Below the pieces are notes generated by a model. That model was not told the DNA's origin. It ran no database searches and saw only the letters and a program-made list of their open reading frames with translations. From Patescibacteria group bacterium (GTDB lineage Bacteria > Patescibacteriota > Gracilibacteria > JAHISY01), in contig JAHISY010000080.1 in the NCBI GenBank assembly GCA_018817365.1, forward strand, positions 1 to 12,649: a DNA stretch of 12,649 bases. The letters are read 5' to 3'. Positions 6,942 to 12,649 of the stretch are shown piece by piece. The position numbers and the translations under genes are program-made. Positions within the stretch are counted from its first letter, which is position 1. Each line of letters begins with the position of its first letter.

Positions 6942-7418
6942 TTGAATTATCCGCTGGAAAATCCGAGTGTTGATTCTTGCGCGCCGGTGTGCCGACAAAT
7001 TGAACAAATTGAGCAAAAGGCAAAATCTTTTATTTACAATTATTTAAAACGGCATTGCAAAGAAAAGTTGTTGCGTTTACCCGATGAAGAAACTTGTTTC
7101 CAAGAGGGAAATTTGCTCTTTGCTCTTTCTTACGAACCTGAAGCATTTCCAGACAGAATTTTGGTTGATCTGTACGGGGCGCTGATAAAAGAAGAAAATT
7201 TGGAAATTTATTTCCTGCCGGATGAGCTTGGTTTGAGCGAGAAAGATTTTCATCTGCTGAAGATGGAGCATTATCAGTCAGAAATTTCATTTTGCGATCT
7301 CGAAATAAAACAACTTAGTCCAAAAGGAGACAGTATTTCTGAAATTTCTGAATTAAAAAATCAAATCGAGGAGAGGAGAAATCATTTGAGCAGCCTACTT
7401 CTTAAAATTCAAATTTGA
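6942..7418 (+). CDS. Hypothetical protein, AT-rich, between ricT and holB
   Basis: I do not recognise this 158-residue product. It has cysteines at 13, 17, 39 and 52, a probably helical N-terminal half (about 18-42), a mixed acidic middle with LPDEETCFQEGNLLF and RILVDLYGAL, and a C-terminal coiled-coil-like segment (about 125-158, SEISELKNQIEERRNHL). No signal peptide or membrane segment is seen. The start is uncertain: the frame opens at 6915, the only standard start is the TTG at 6942, and the first ATG comes near residue 107. A counted 360-base stretch is about 36 percent GC, clearly below nearby genes (many rows over 50 percent). It is divergent from ricT and convergent with holB, sharing ten bases with it. 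A real coding region is likely from length and amino acid make-up; recent acquisition is inference. Confidence 0.65.
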   Translation: MNYPLENPSVDSCAPVCRQIEQIEQKAKSFIYNYLKRHCKEKLLRLPDEETCFQEGNLLFALSYEPEAFPDRILVDLYGALIKEENLEIYFLPDELGLSEKDFHLLKMEHYQSEISFCDLEIKQLSPKGDSISEISELKNQIEERRNHLSSLLLKIQI

Positions 7419-8425
7419 AGAAGTAGGCTTTCCACCGCGAGGCGCGGATTCACATTTCCTCCAATCAGCTTGCGAGTGGAGTTTAACTGGCGGATTAATT
7501 CTACAAGTTTTTGCGGAGTGTATCTCGAATTCGCGACCGGTTGTTTCGCGCGGGTGAGCATGAAGCTCCGCAAAAAATAAGCCAGAGCTTCCAAAAATTT
7601 TTGCACTTCTAGATTATCCGCACTCACTTTTTCTGCGAACGCTAATTTTTCCGCGATGTTTGGTTTCTCGACGAGGTTTTTCAATTTCTCGAAATATTCT
7701 TTAAATTCTCGAAAAACCGTGGGATTTTCCGCCAATCTTTGTGCGCGAATCGGTTTTCCCATCGAAAAATTTACCACGCGGTTACGCTCCTCTTCCGTGA
7801 GGTTAGGAAATTTCACGCGCAGCATCGCATCGATTGCAGTCGGATTCACATTCCCAAAATTCATCACCCGGCAGCGCGAAACGATCGTCGGCAGAAGAAG
7901 TGATTGGTTGCTCGTGGTGAGCAAGAAGGTGGTATTTTGCGGCGGCTCCTCGAGAATTTTCAAGAAAAAATTAGCCGCCTCGCGGTTCATCCGTTCAATG
8001 TTGTGAATCACAAAAACTTTCCATCCATCGCTCGTCTGATTCACGCGCGCGAGAACTTCCCGCAAATCGTCGATGCGAATCGTGTCCGTTTTTGCTTTCG
8101 GATTTTTCGTGCGGTGAGATTGGTTGAAGTTAGTTTTTTTCGCGAGAAGTTCAAGATCCTCATTCACTCCCTCGATCCACAATTCATCCACGAGAGTGAG
8201 ATTCTGGTGCGTGTTTGCGCGGATGAGTTTGCAATCGTCACACTCTCCGCACCCCTGATTTCGGCAAATCAAAAGTTGGGCGAAAAATCTAGCAGCCGTG
8301 AGTTTCCCCACCTCCATCGGTCCGGAAAAAAGATACGCGTGTGAGATCTTCCTGCTCTCGAAATCATTTTCGAGTTCTGCGAGGCGATTTTCGTTTCCGG
8401 TCGTCGGCCAATCGAATTTCAGCAT
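7409..8425 (-). CDS. holB: DNA polymerase III delta-prime subunit
   Basis: Clamp-loader subunit that helps load the sliding clamp at replication forks. The 338-residue product shows the expected order: HAYLFSGPMEVGKL near 29-42, a degenerate P-loop as expected for delta-prime, which need not hydrolyse ATP; a four-cysteine zinc motif (C54, C59, C62, C65); IRIDDLREVL and KVFVIHNIERMNREAANFFLKILEEPP; then the SRC motif (183-185). Residues about 78-114 form a charged insert before IRIDDLR. The ATG at 8425 gives the usual N-terminus. It follows grpE on the same strand after 39 bases and probably shares its transcript. Its TGA stop overlaps the stop of the convergent AT-rich ORF within TCAAATTTGA. 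Identification is secure; DnaX would be an alternative family, but the protein is shorter and its P-loop is degraded. Confidence 0.93.
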   Translation of the reverse strand: MLKFDWPTTGNENRLAELENDFESRKISHAYLFSGPMEVGKLTAARFFAQLLICRNQGCGECDDCKLIRANTHQNLTLVDELWIEGVNEDLELLAKKTNFNQSHRTKNPKAKTDTIRIDDLREVLARVNQTSDGWKVFVIHNIERMNREAANFFLKILEEPPQNTTFLLTTSNQSLLLPTIVSRCRVMNFGNVNPTAIDAMLRVKFPNLTEEERNRVVNFSMGKPIRAQRLAENPTVFREFKEYFEKLKNLVEKPNIAEKLAFAEKVSADNLEVQKFLEALAYFLRSFMLTRAKQPVANSRYTPQKLVELIRQLNSTRKLIGGNVNPRLAVESLLLQI

Positions 8426-8443
8426 TCAGTTAAAAATAATTGA

Positions 8444-8465
8444 GAGACGCGATGAATCGCATCTC
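8444..8465 (-). terminator. Intercistronic hairpin between grpE and holB
   Basis: GAGA (8444-8447) pairs with TCTC (8462-8465) and GCGA with TCGC around TGAA, with one mismatch. On the minus strand it ends grpE and is followed by CTCAATTATTTTT. The T-rich stretch is not immediate, so partial termination or RNA processing that sets the grpE:holB ratio is more likely than full termination. Confidence 0.35.
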
Positions 8466-8938
8466 TATTTTCCCACTCGCACTTTTGCGGCGCGCAAAAC
8501 TTTTCCATTCAATTCGTACCCTTCCTCCAAGACTTCCAGAATCTTTCCGCTCTCGCCGTTTCCTGTCGCAATCGCTTCGTGTTTCACCGCATCGCATCGG
8601 TCTCCCGCTTTCACCTCGATTCGCCGCAGTCCCAAGCTCTCGAGAGTTTGCTCGAGTTGCTTCTCGATTCCCGCGATTCCCTTCACCCACTCGTTTTTCT
8701 CCAAATCAGCGGGGAGATGTCCGCCCGCGCGTTTGAAATTATCTAAAACAGGAAGCAATGCGGCGAGCGTGTTTTCATTCGCAAACTTCGCAAATTCGGT
8801 TTTTTCGCGCTCCACTTTTTTCCGAAAATTCTCAAGCTCGGCGAGCGTGCGGAGATACTTCTCTTCAAAATCGATTTCATCTTTCGAAGGCTGCTGGTTT
8901 TGAGCATCGTCGTTCGCGGGAGGATTGGCGGAGTTCAT
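8465..8938 (-). CDS. grpE: Nucleotide exchange factor GrpE
   Basis: Releases ADP from DnaK in the Hsp70 folding cycle; acts as a dimer in the cytosol. The 157-residue product has the family layout: a polar, disordered start rich in N, Q and P (1-18), a long helix (about 20-60) with LRTLAELENFRKK, LLPVLDNFKRA (61-71), and a C-terminal beta domain with KHEAIAT and GYELNGKVLRAAKVRVGK at the very end. The usual DPxxHEA is here CDAVKHEA. It is slightly shorter than many homologues, at the N-terminus. It is not next to dnaK or hrcA in this window but leads the minus-strand block with holB 39 bases downstream. The ATG is preceded by heptad repeats instead of a Shine-Dalgarno sequence. Confidence 0.95.
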   Translation of the reverse strand: MNSANPPANDDAQNQQPSKDEIDFEEKYLRTLAELENFRKKVEREKTEFAKFANENTLAALLPVLDNFKRAGGHLPADLEKNEWVKGIAGIEKQLEQTLESLGLRRIEVKAGDRCDAVKHEAIATGNGESGKILEVLEEGYELNGKVLRAAKVRVGK

Positions 8939-8943
8939 TGAAA

Positions 8944-8978
<35 letters not shown>

Positions 8979-8987
8979 ATCGTCGTG

Positions 8988-8993
8988 ATTTTA
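8988..8993 (-). promoter_or_regulatory. Possible grpE -10 box
   Basis: TAAAAT on the minus strand, about 50 bases upstream of the grpE ATG. The 17-bases-upstream position (9011-9016) reads TTCTAA, a poor -35 match. I see no CIRCE-type inverted repeat that would suggest HrcA control. Confidence 0.35.
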
Positions 8994-9008
8994 ACTCAAA
9001 AAATGTTT

Positions 9009-9017
9009 TGTTAGAAT
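9009..9017 (+). promoter_or_regulatory. Possible extended -10 of the cupin gene
   Basis: TGTTAGAAT matches TGn plus a TATAAT-like hexamer (9012-9017). A start about seven bases after it falls on the GTG codon at 9024, so the mRNA could be leaderless. The -35 position reads TTTTAA, overlapping the grpE -10 on the other strand. Confidence 0.4.
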
Positions 9018-9023
9018 GACTGC

Positions 9024-9428
9024 GTGAAACCGAAAATTAAACTGAAACCGTGGGGGCGTGAAATTTGGTTTGCGGACACTCGGAAGTACGCAGGCAAAAT
9101 TCTCGAAATAAAAAAAGGCGAGCGGCTGAGTCTCCAGTTCCATCGCTGGAAGGAAGAGACGCAACTTCTTTTCGAAGGGAAGGTGCGCGTTACTTTTGGT
9201 TCGAACGAAAAAAAATTGCGCACGAAGATTCTCACGCCGGGTGAAGTATTTCATATTCCGCCGAAGATGATTCACCGCGTGGAGGGGCTGGCTCCGCTCT
9301 CCAAGATTTTCGAAGTTTCCACGCCTCATCTTCACGACGTGGTGAAACTGTCCGATGATTACAATCGATCGGGTTCAGGGAATGATGAGAAGCTGGACGC
9401 GAAGCTGGCGGGGAAGAAAAAAAACTAA
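9024..9428 (+). CDS. Cupin, mannose-6-phosphate isomerase type
   Basis: A 134-residue single cupin domain. KPWGREIWF near the start, the KILEIKKGERLSLQFHRWKEE block (25-45) and TPGEVFHIPPKMIHRVEG (71-88) match the small C-terminal domain of type II phosphomannose isomerase / mannose-1-phosphate guanylyltransferase, which here stands alone. Candidate metal ligands are H40, E44 or E45, and H84; the second histidine of the usual HxH pair is W42. It might interconvert mannose-6-P and fructose-6-P or another sugar phosphate, feeding surface glycans, but specificity cannot be told. The start is GTG: an in-frame TAG lies four codons upstream, and the ATG at 9016 is out of frame. The C-terminus is lysine-rich, and its A-run doubles as the T-run of a terminator for the opposing operon. 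Confidence 0.85.
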   Translation: MKPKIKLKPWGREIWFADTRKYAGKILEIKKGERLSLQFHRWKEETQLLFEGKVRVTFGSNEKKLRTKILTPGEVFHIPPKMIHRVEGLAPLSKIFEVSTPHLHDVVKLSDDYNRSGSGNDEKLDAKLAGKKKN

Positions 9429-9449
9429 AGTTCAGCCCCCGAGTGAACT
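9417..9449 (-). terminator. Intrinsic terminator for the kinase-receiver operon
   Basis: On the minus strand AGTTCA, a nine-base loop with a G-run and TGAACT are followed by TTAG and eight Ts. The T-run lies in the last codons of the convergent cupin gene. It is 161 bases past the receiver stop. The stem of six pairs is modest. Confidence 0.5.
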
Positions 9450-9465
9450 CGCGTGTCAAAAAATT

Positions 9466-9500
9466 CACGCTCCACTTTTCAAAGTTCAACATCCAACCGG
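9466..9500. repeat. Degenerate heptad tract, left arm of composite repeat copy 2
   Basis: Five units each start with CA at exact seven-base spacing: CACGCTC, CACTTTT, CAAAGTT, CAACATC, CAACCGG. The end (CAACATCCAACCGG) resembles the corresponding end of copy 1, where CCAATCGG follows the perfect array. Only period and the CA phase are kept. Confidence 0.7.
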
Positions 9501-9577
9501 TCGGGGAAACCTGCCTGCCGGCAGGCAGGTTTGGAAAGCACGAACAATAAGAAATTCAGCAGGCGGGTGGTTAGCAA
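9501..9577. repeat. Core of composite repeat copy 2 with perfect 26-bp palindrome
   Basis: The palindrome spans 9507-9532, left arm AAACCTGCCTGCC. It is followed by TTTGGAAAG and, after a 28-base insertion (9539-9566), GTGGTTAGCAA (9567-9577), the same order as at 100-140. The 28 bases equal four heptad lengths, though they show no obvious heptad pattern. Confidence 0.85.
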
Positions 9578-9581
9578 CCTT

Positions 9582-9616
9582 CCAAAATCAAATTTCCAAA
9601 ATCCACGCTCTACTTT
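9582..9616. repeat. Heptad tract, right arm of composite copy 2, running into the receiver gene
   Basis: CCAAAAT, CAAATTT, CCAAAAT, CCACGCT, CTACTTT in seven-base phase. The CTA of the last unit is the complement of the receiver stop codon TAG (9610-9612), so the repeat supplies the end of that gene. Confidence 0.75.
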
Positions 9617-9993
9617 TTTCTCCCCATCAATGCATTCACCTTATCCACCGCTTCGAAAGGGGTGTGCTCGGATTTTTTCAAATAAAGATCGGCGCCCATC
9701 GCCATCGCTTTTTGCGCATCTTTTTCTTGTTCGAGGTTCGAGCTGATCACCACTTTCGTAGGGAGAGAAGTATTGTTTTTTAAAGCTTGCAAAACTTCGT
9801 AGCCATTCATCTGCGGCATCATGATGTCCAACAAAATCACATCTGGTTTCCACTCCGCGGCTTTCGTGATCCCATCCATTCCGTTCAAACTCGCTTCCAC
9901 TTCGTAACCCTTCGCCTCAAAAGCGGTTTGAAACATGTTGCTCAAGTCCTCGTTGTCTTCGATGATGAGAACTTTTGGTTTTCCTTCATTCAT
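9610..9993 (-). CDS. Stand-alone response regulator receiver
   Basis: A 127-residue receiver domain with no output domain. The phosphorylation pocket is complete: E12 and D13 (IIEDNED), phosphoacceptor D56 (VILLDIMMPQMNGYE), S84 (VVISSN) and K106 (LYLKK). It probably passes the signal by protein contacts, or in a relay, to a target outside the window. I place the start at MNEGKPKVLII (9993): the frame stays open to 10065, but the extra 24 residues overlap the kinase gene and are not receiver-like. It lies 11 bases after the kinase stop on the same strand, so the two are a cognate pair in one operon. The last codons and stop lie in a heptad repeat. No Shine-Dalgarno is visible. Confidence 0.93.
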   Translation of the reverse strand: MNEGKPKVLIIEDNEDLSNMFQTAFEAKGYEVEASLNGMDGITKAAEWKPDVILLDIMMPQMNGYEVLQALKNNTSLPTKVVISSNLEQEKDAQKAMAMGADLYLKKSEHTPFEAVDKVNALMGRKK

Positions 9994-10004
9994 GGTAGAG
10001 GAGA

Positions 10005-12248
10005 TTAAAGAGAGGGTGAAAGGTGAGTTTTTTTTCGGTTCGCTTCGCACGGGATACTTTTCCACATAGATTTTCTAAGACTTTTTTTATGATTGCAAGC
10101 TTGAATTGTGAGCTGAAGAGGCGAGTCGGCGTCCGGTTCTTTTTTGATTTTCGACGGGGTAAGTTCTAGCGGAATCGTGAAAATAAAATTCGAGCCGTGA
10201 CCGAGCCTACTCTCTACCCATACGCGACCGTTGAGTTTTTCCACGATTCTCTTCACGATTGAGAGACCGAGACCAGTACCCTGATAGCTTTTTTGGAGGT
10301 AATTCTGAACCTGGCTGAATCTATCGAAGATCACTTTTTGATTTTTTTTCGCGATGCCGATACCGTTGTCGATTATTTCGAATTTCAAAAATCCCCTCTC
10401 ATGAGTGAGACGGATAGTGATGCGACCATTTTCAGGCGTGAACTTAAACGCATTTCCAAGCAAATTCAGCGTTACCCGTTTGATTTTATCTTCATCGGTT
10501 ACAATTTTCGGATTTAAATTTTCAGGATTTTCGAAGTGCAGCTCGATTGATTTCTCCGCGCACTTCACTTTGAAATCTTTCACGATGTTTTTCATCACCG
10601 GCAGCAGCTCGGTTTTTACAAAATTAAATTCCATCCGACCAGCTTCAAGTTTGCTAAATTCGAGAATAGAATTGATGAGTGAAAGAATGCTTTCGCTGCC
10701 GGAGCGGATTCTTTCCAAGAAATCGCGTTGTTTCATGTTCAACCTTCCAAACTTCTCCGAAATCAAGAAATCGTTGTAGCCTTTGATGATTGTCATTGGA
10801 GTCCGCAGGTCGTGGGAAGTCACCGCAAAGAAAGAATCTTTCGCGTGATCAAGCTCTTGAAGTTTCTGGTAAGAACAGCGGAGTTTTTGGGATTTTGCTT
10901 TCAATTGCTTTGTTTTGCGCGCTACTTCATCCTGCAAGTCCGCGCTGTAATTCGAAATTTTCAACGAGAGAGAAATGTGAGCCGCCGCTGCTTTGAGAAT
11001 CTGCAATTCTTTATGAGCGTAAGTTTTTTGGCGCGGTTTGTGACCGAGGAAGAAAAAACCCACGAGTTTTTCATTTTCCCCCCAAAGCGGAAAGCAAAAC
11101 ATTCCCAATTTCTGGATTTTATCGAGTTCTTTTTCTTTTCCTTCCGGTAAAAATTCTTGCAACGGGAGATAGTCCCCGTCAGATTTCTGGAAGTAGTCTG
11201 AAAGCGGCGCAAAAAGTTTGGCATTCCTCGGATTCAAAAGTACCACCTCCGCCGCGCTGATTTTCAATTTTTCGATGAAAATTGTGCGAACAGAATCCAG
11301 CAGTTCCGGTAAGTTCGCAAAAAAAAGCCTTTTTTTGTAAAAGTCTCCCACCGCTTTTGTGATGTCATCAATGTGTTTCATTCCAAATAGGCGGTAAAAA
11401 AATCGCGAATTGAGAAAGTTCGAAAGCGAAAAATAGGTTGCGAGCGAAATAATCGGGAAAAGCATTAAAACTGAAAGCTGTTCTCGACGAAAGAAAACCA
11501 CGTAGGAAATTCCGAGACCCAATCCGAGCGAGATGAGGAGCGCCAAAATCTTTTTCGCAATTCCCAGCAGACTCAACTGCACGTCGAGGTAGCGGTAGCG
11601 GAGAATCGCGTACGCAAAAGCGGCAATTTGACCAGCGAGCAGGATATTGAAACAAATCGGAACCGAGAGGTTGTAAGCCGGGAGAAAGTTAATCACGAGG
11701 GCGGAAAAGCTCACCACCTCGCCGAGATAAATATATTTAATTTGCTGCTTTTTGATGCCTTCATTTTTTTTGTAAAAAGTTCCGAGAAGATGAAAAGCGC
11801 GCGCGAAATAAGCCAGCCAGATTACAATCCAAAGATGGTAAAGCACACCCGGCTCCACCCAAAATATGAATCCATTTTTTGCGCCAACCCCTTCGATAAA
11901 AAATCTTGTTCCAATCAGCGGGAGCAAGAGTGCGCTAAAAATATACCCCCCACGGATCAACAACTTATTTTTTCGCGTGATTCCGAGAACCGCGCACACG
12001 AAGTGAAAATTCGCAATCGCGAGGAAAAAAGCTCCCACGTGGAGAATTCGAAAAGAGAGGAGAGAGAGTTCAGAATTATTCGTGGCGAGCGGCCAAAAAC
12101 TTCCAAAAGCCCAAAAAGCGAGCGCGAAGCAGAAAATCGCAAAAGTTTGGTGGATGAGGTGATTCCGCTTTCTGAAGTAAATGATTGTTCCGACTGTGAG
12201 CGCAACGATTCCGTTGATGAGCGCGGAGATAAAAAGGAAAAGATTCAT
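10005..12248 (-). CDS. Multi-TM sensor histidine kinase
   Basis: A 747-residue membrane sensor kinase. Residues 1-280 hold about eight to nine hydrophobic helices; the first seven resemble the 7TM N-terminal sensor module of histidine kinases, and the signal is unknown. Residues about 300-430 look like a GAF-type domain, a weak call. A coiled coil (about 430-470, rich in K and Q) leads to the HisKA domain with FFAVTSHDLRTPM and phosphoacceptor H479. The HATPase domain has the N box NLLGNAFKF (N599), G1 IIDNGIGIA (D627), F box FDRFSQ (641-646) and G2 GTGLGLS (657-663), all intact. After FIFTIPLEL a basic tail of about 50 residues (697-747) has no counterpart I recognise. The receiver follows after 11 bases. 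The ATG at 12248 begins with the first membrane helix; a candidate promoter lies at 12295-12323. Confidence 0.95.
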   Translation of the reverse strand: MNLFLFISALINGIVALTVGTIIYFRKRNHLIHQTFAIFCFALAFWAFGSFWPLATNNSELSLLSFRILHVGAFFLAIANFHFVCAVLGITRKNKLLIRGGYIFSALLLPLIGTRFFIEGVGAKNGFIFWVEPGVLYHLWIVIWLAYFARAFHLLGTFYKKNEGIKKQQIKYIYLGEVVSFSALVINFLPAYNLSVPICFNILLAGQIAAFAYAILRYRYLDVQLSLLGIAKKILALLISLGLGLGISYVVFFRREQLSVLMLFPIISLATYFSLSNFLNSRFFYRLFGMKHIDDITKAVGDFYKKRLFFANLPELLDSVRTIFIEKLKISAAEVVLLNPRNAKLFAPLSDYFQKSDGDYLPLQEFLPEGKEKELDKIQKLGMFCFPLWGENEKLVGFFFLGHKPRQKTYAHKELQILKAAAAHISLSLKISNYSADLQDEVARKTKQLKAKSQKLRCSYQKLQELDHAKDSFFAVTSHDLRTPMTIIKGYNDFLISEKFGRLNMKQRDFLERIRSGSESILSLINSILEFSKLEAGRMEFNFVKTELLPVMKNIVKDFKVKCAEKSIELHFENPENLNPKIVTDEDKIKRVTLNLLGNAFKFTPENGRITIRLTHERGFLKFEIIDNGIGIAKKNQKVIFDRFSQVQNYLQKSYQGTGLGLSIVKRIVEKLNGRVWVESRLGHGSNFIFTIPLELTPSKIKKEPDADSPLQLTIQACNHKKSLRKSMWKSIPCEANRKKTHLSPSL

Positions 12249-12294
12249 TTGTTTTTATTTTTAAATTCGAGCTTTCTCAGTTGTGAGCTGGGTT

Positions 12295-12323
12295 ATTTTA
12301 GCAGAAATAGGGAGTAAAAGCAA
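12295..12323 (-). promoter_or_regulatory. Promoter of the kinase-receiver operon
   Basis: On the minus strand TTGCTT (12323-12318), a 17-base spacer, then TAAAAT (12300-12295) preceded by TGC, an extended -10. The start would fall near 12288, giving a 5' leader of about 40 bases that is AT-rich and has no Shine-Dalgarno. Confidence 0.5.
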
Positions 12324-12350
12324 GCTGCACACACCTCCAATTTTTTAAAA

Positions 12351-12559
12351 CTGCCTGCCAACAGGCTTCTGCTTCATCTCTTCAAATCTCCGTCTCTGCA
12401 GGGGTGGAGTTAACCTGCCACCTAGGTGGCAGGTTAACTGTTTTTCACGCGAGTGCTTCGCCATTTCAAATCTCCGTCTCTATTATCCACATCCAATTTT
12501 TTTAATTCCTGCTTCGCCTTCCCTCTTTAAAAAGAGGGAAAAGACAGTTGTCTTTTTTT
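12351..12559. repeat. Mosaic repeat, copy 3
   Basis: From 12324 to the window end no gene is seen. This copy has a small hairpin GCCTG/CAGGC (12353-12366), the word TCAAATCTCCGTCTCT twice (12382-12397 and 12466-12481), the 32-bp palindrome between them, AGTGCTTCGCCAT, then CCCTCTTT/AAAGAGGG (12521-12538). AAGAC/GTCTT with five further Ts (12541-12559) closes it and could terminate plus-strand transcription weakly. Confidence 0.8.
12408..12439 (+). repeat. Perfect 32-bp palindrome (copy B)
   Basis: Identical base for base to 4979-5010 and again followed by GTTTTT. The bases before it (GTCTCTGCAGGGGTGG against GTCTCTGCCGGAGTGG) and the AGTGCTTCGCCAT about 15 bases after it are also conserved, so a unit of roughly 90 bases has been copied. 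Confidence 0.95.
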
Positions 12560-12576
12560 GCAAAAAATAAATTCTC

Positions 12577-12649
12577 CTTTTCGAGCGAGCGGACCTGCCT
12601 GCCGCTGGCAGGGCGAGCCGAAAAGAAAGCCCCTCTTTCGGAAAAGAGG
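12577..12649. repeat. Two further hairpins at the window end
   Basis: CTTTTCG (12577-12583) pairs with CGAAAAG (12619-12625), enclosing CCTGCC/GGCAGG (12598-12612). Next, CCTCTTT, loop CGGA, AAAGAGG (12632-12649) is the reverse complement of the terminal hairpin of copy 1 (loop TCCG), so an inverted copy of the mosaic probably begins here and runs out of the window. Confidence 0.6.

Noticed and set aside
9994..10065. Longer receiver start overlapping the kinase gene
   Set aside because: The extra residues are not receiver-like; the ATG at 9993 gives the usual short lead before the first beta strand and a normal 11-base junction.
11628..12317. Plus-strand open frame opposite the kinase's membrane region (229 codons)
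   Set aside because: Highly charged translation with no domain, lying exactly antisense to clear transmembrane helices.

Overview
The window looks like chromosomal DNA from a small-genome bacterium, most plausibly a member of the Candidate Phyla Radiation (Patescibacteria, for example a Peregrinibacteria- or Parcubacteria-like lineage). This placement is an inference from compact housekeeping genes, tight gene packing, start codons without recognisable Shine-Dalgarno sequences, and intergenic spaces filled with palindromes and short tandem repeats of a kind often seen in such genomes. No rRNA or tRNA is present to settle it. The standard code fits, because TGA serves as the stop of several complete conserved genes.

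Layout. Positions 1-358 are a non-coding repeat region: a 12-unit heptanucleotide array, a palindrome, more heptads and the aroC leader. Positions 359-2949 form a plus-strand operon: aroC (chorismate synthase), a YjdF/DUF2238-type membrane protein and uppP (undecaprenyl-diphosphatase), with 9-bp and -4-bp junctions. Positions 2950-3319 are a repeat-bearing gap, followed by comM (3320-4843) and its terminator. Positions 4844-5218 are a second repeat-rich gap between convergent genes. Positions 5219-8938 carry a minus-strand block, read grpE, holB, (an AT-rich plus-strand ORF), ricT, then a membrane-anchored TPR protein. Divergent from grpE is a cupin of the mannose-6-phosphate isomerase type (9024-9428). 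After another repeat cluster comes a minus-strand two-component pair: a multi-TM hybrid-less histidine kinase (12248-10005) and a stand-alone receiver (9993-9610). Positions 12249-12649 are non-coding repeats again.

How the genes work together. The block is mostly housekeeping: aromatic biosynthesis, lipid-carrier recycling for the cell wall, DNA uptake/recombination helicase (ComM), the clamp-loader subunit, the DnaK nucleotide-exchange factor and an RNA-maturation factor. The kinase-receiver pair is the only clear signalling system; its receiver has no output domain, so it must act through a partner outside the window.

The most striking signal is not a gene. At least nine tracts in 12.6 kb have an exact or degenerate 7-base period (units such as CCACCCT, CCACTCT, CCAACTA, GTATAAA, GTAGAAA, GTTCTTG, GGAATTT). 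Three directly abut start codons in the same sense orientation, one lies inside uppP, one contains a stop codon, and two pairs flank a conserved palindromic core. A second dispersed family is built round a perfect 32-bp palindrome present in two identical copies. The closest published parallel I know is the heptanucleotide STRR repeats of heterocystous cyanobacteria; whether this family is described for the present lineage I cannot tell.
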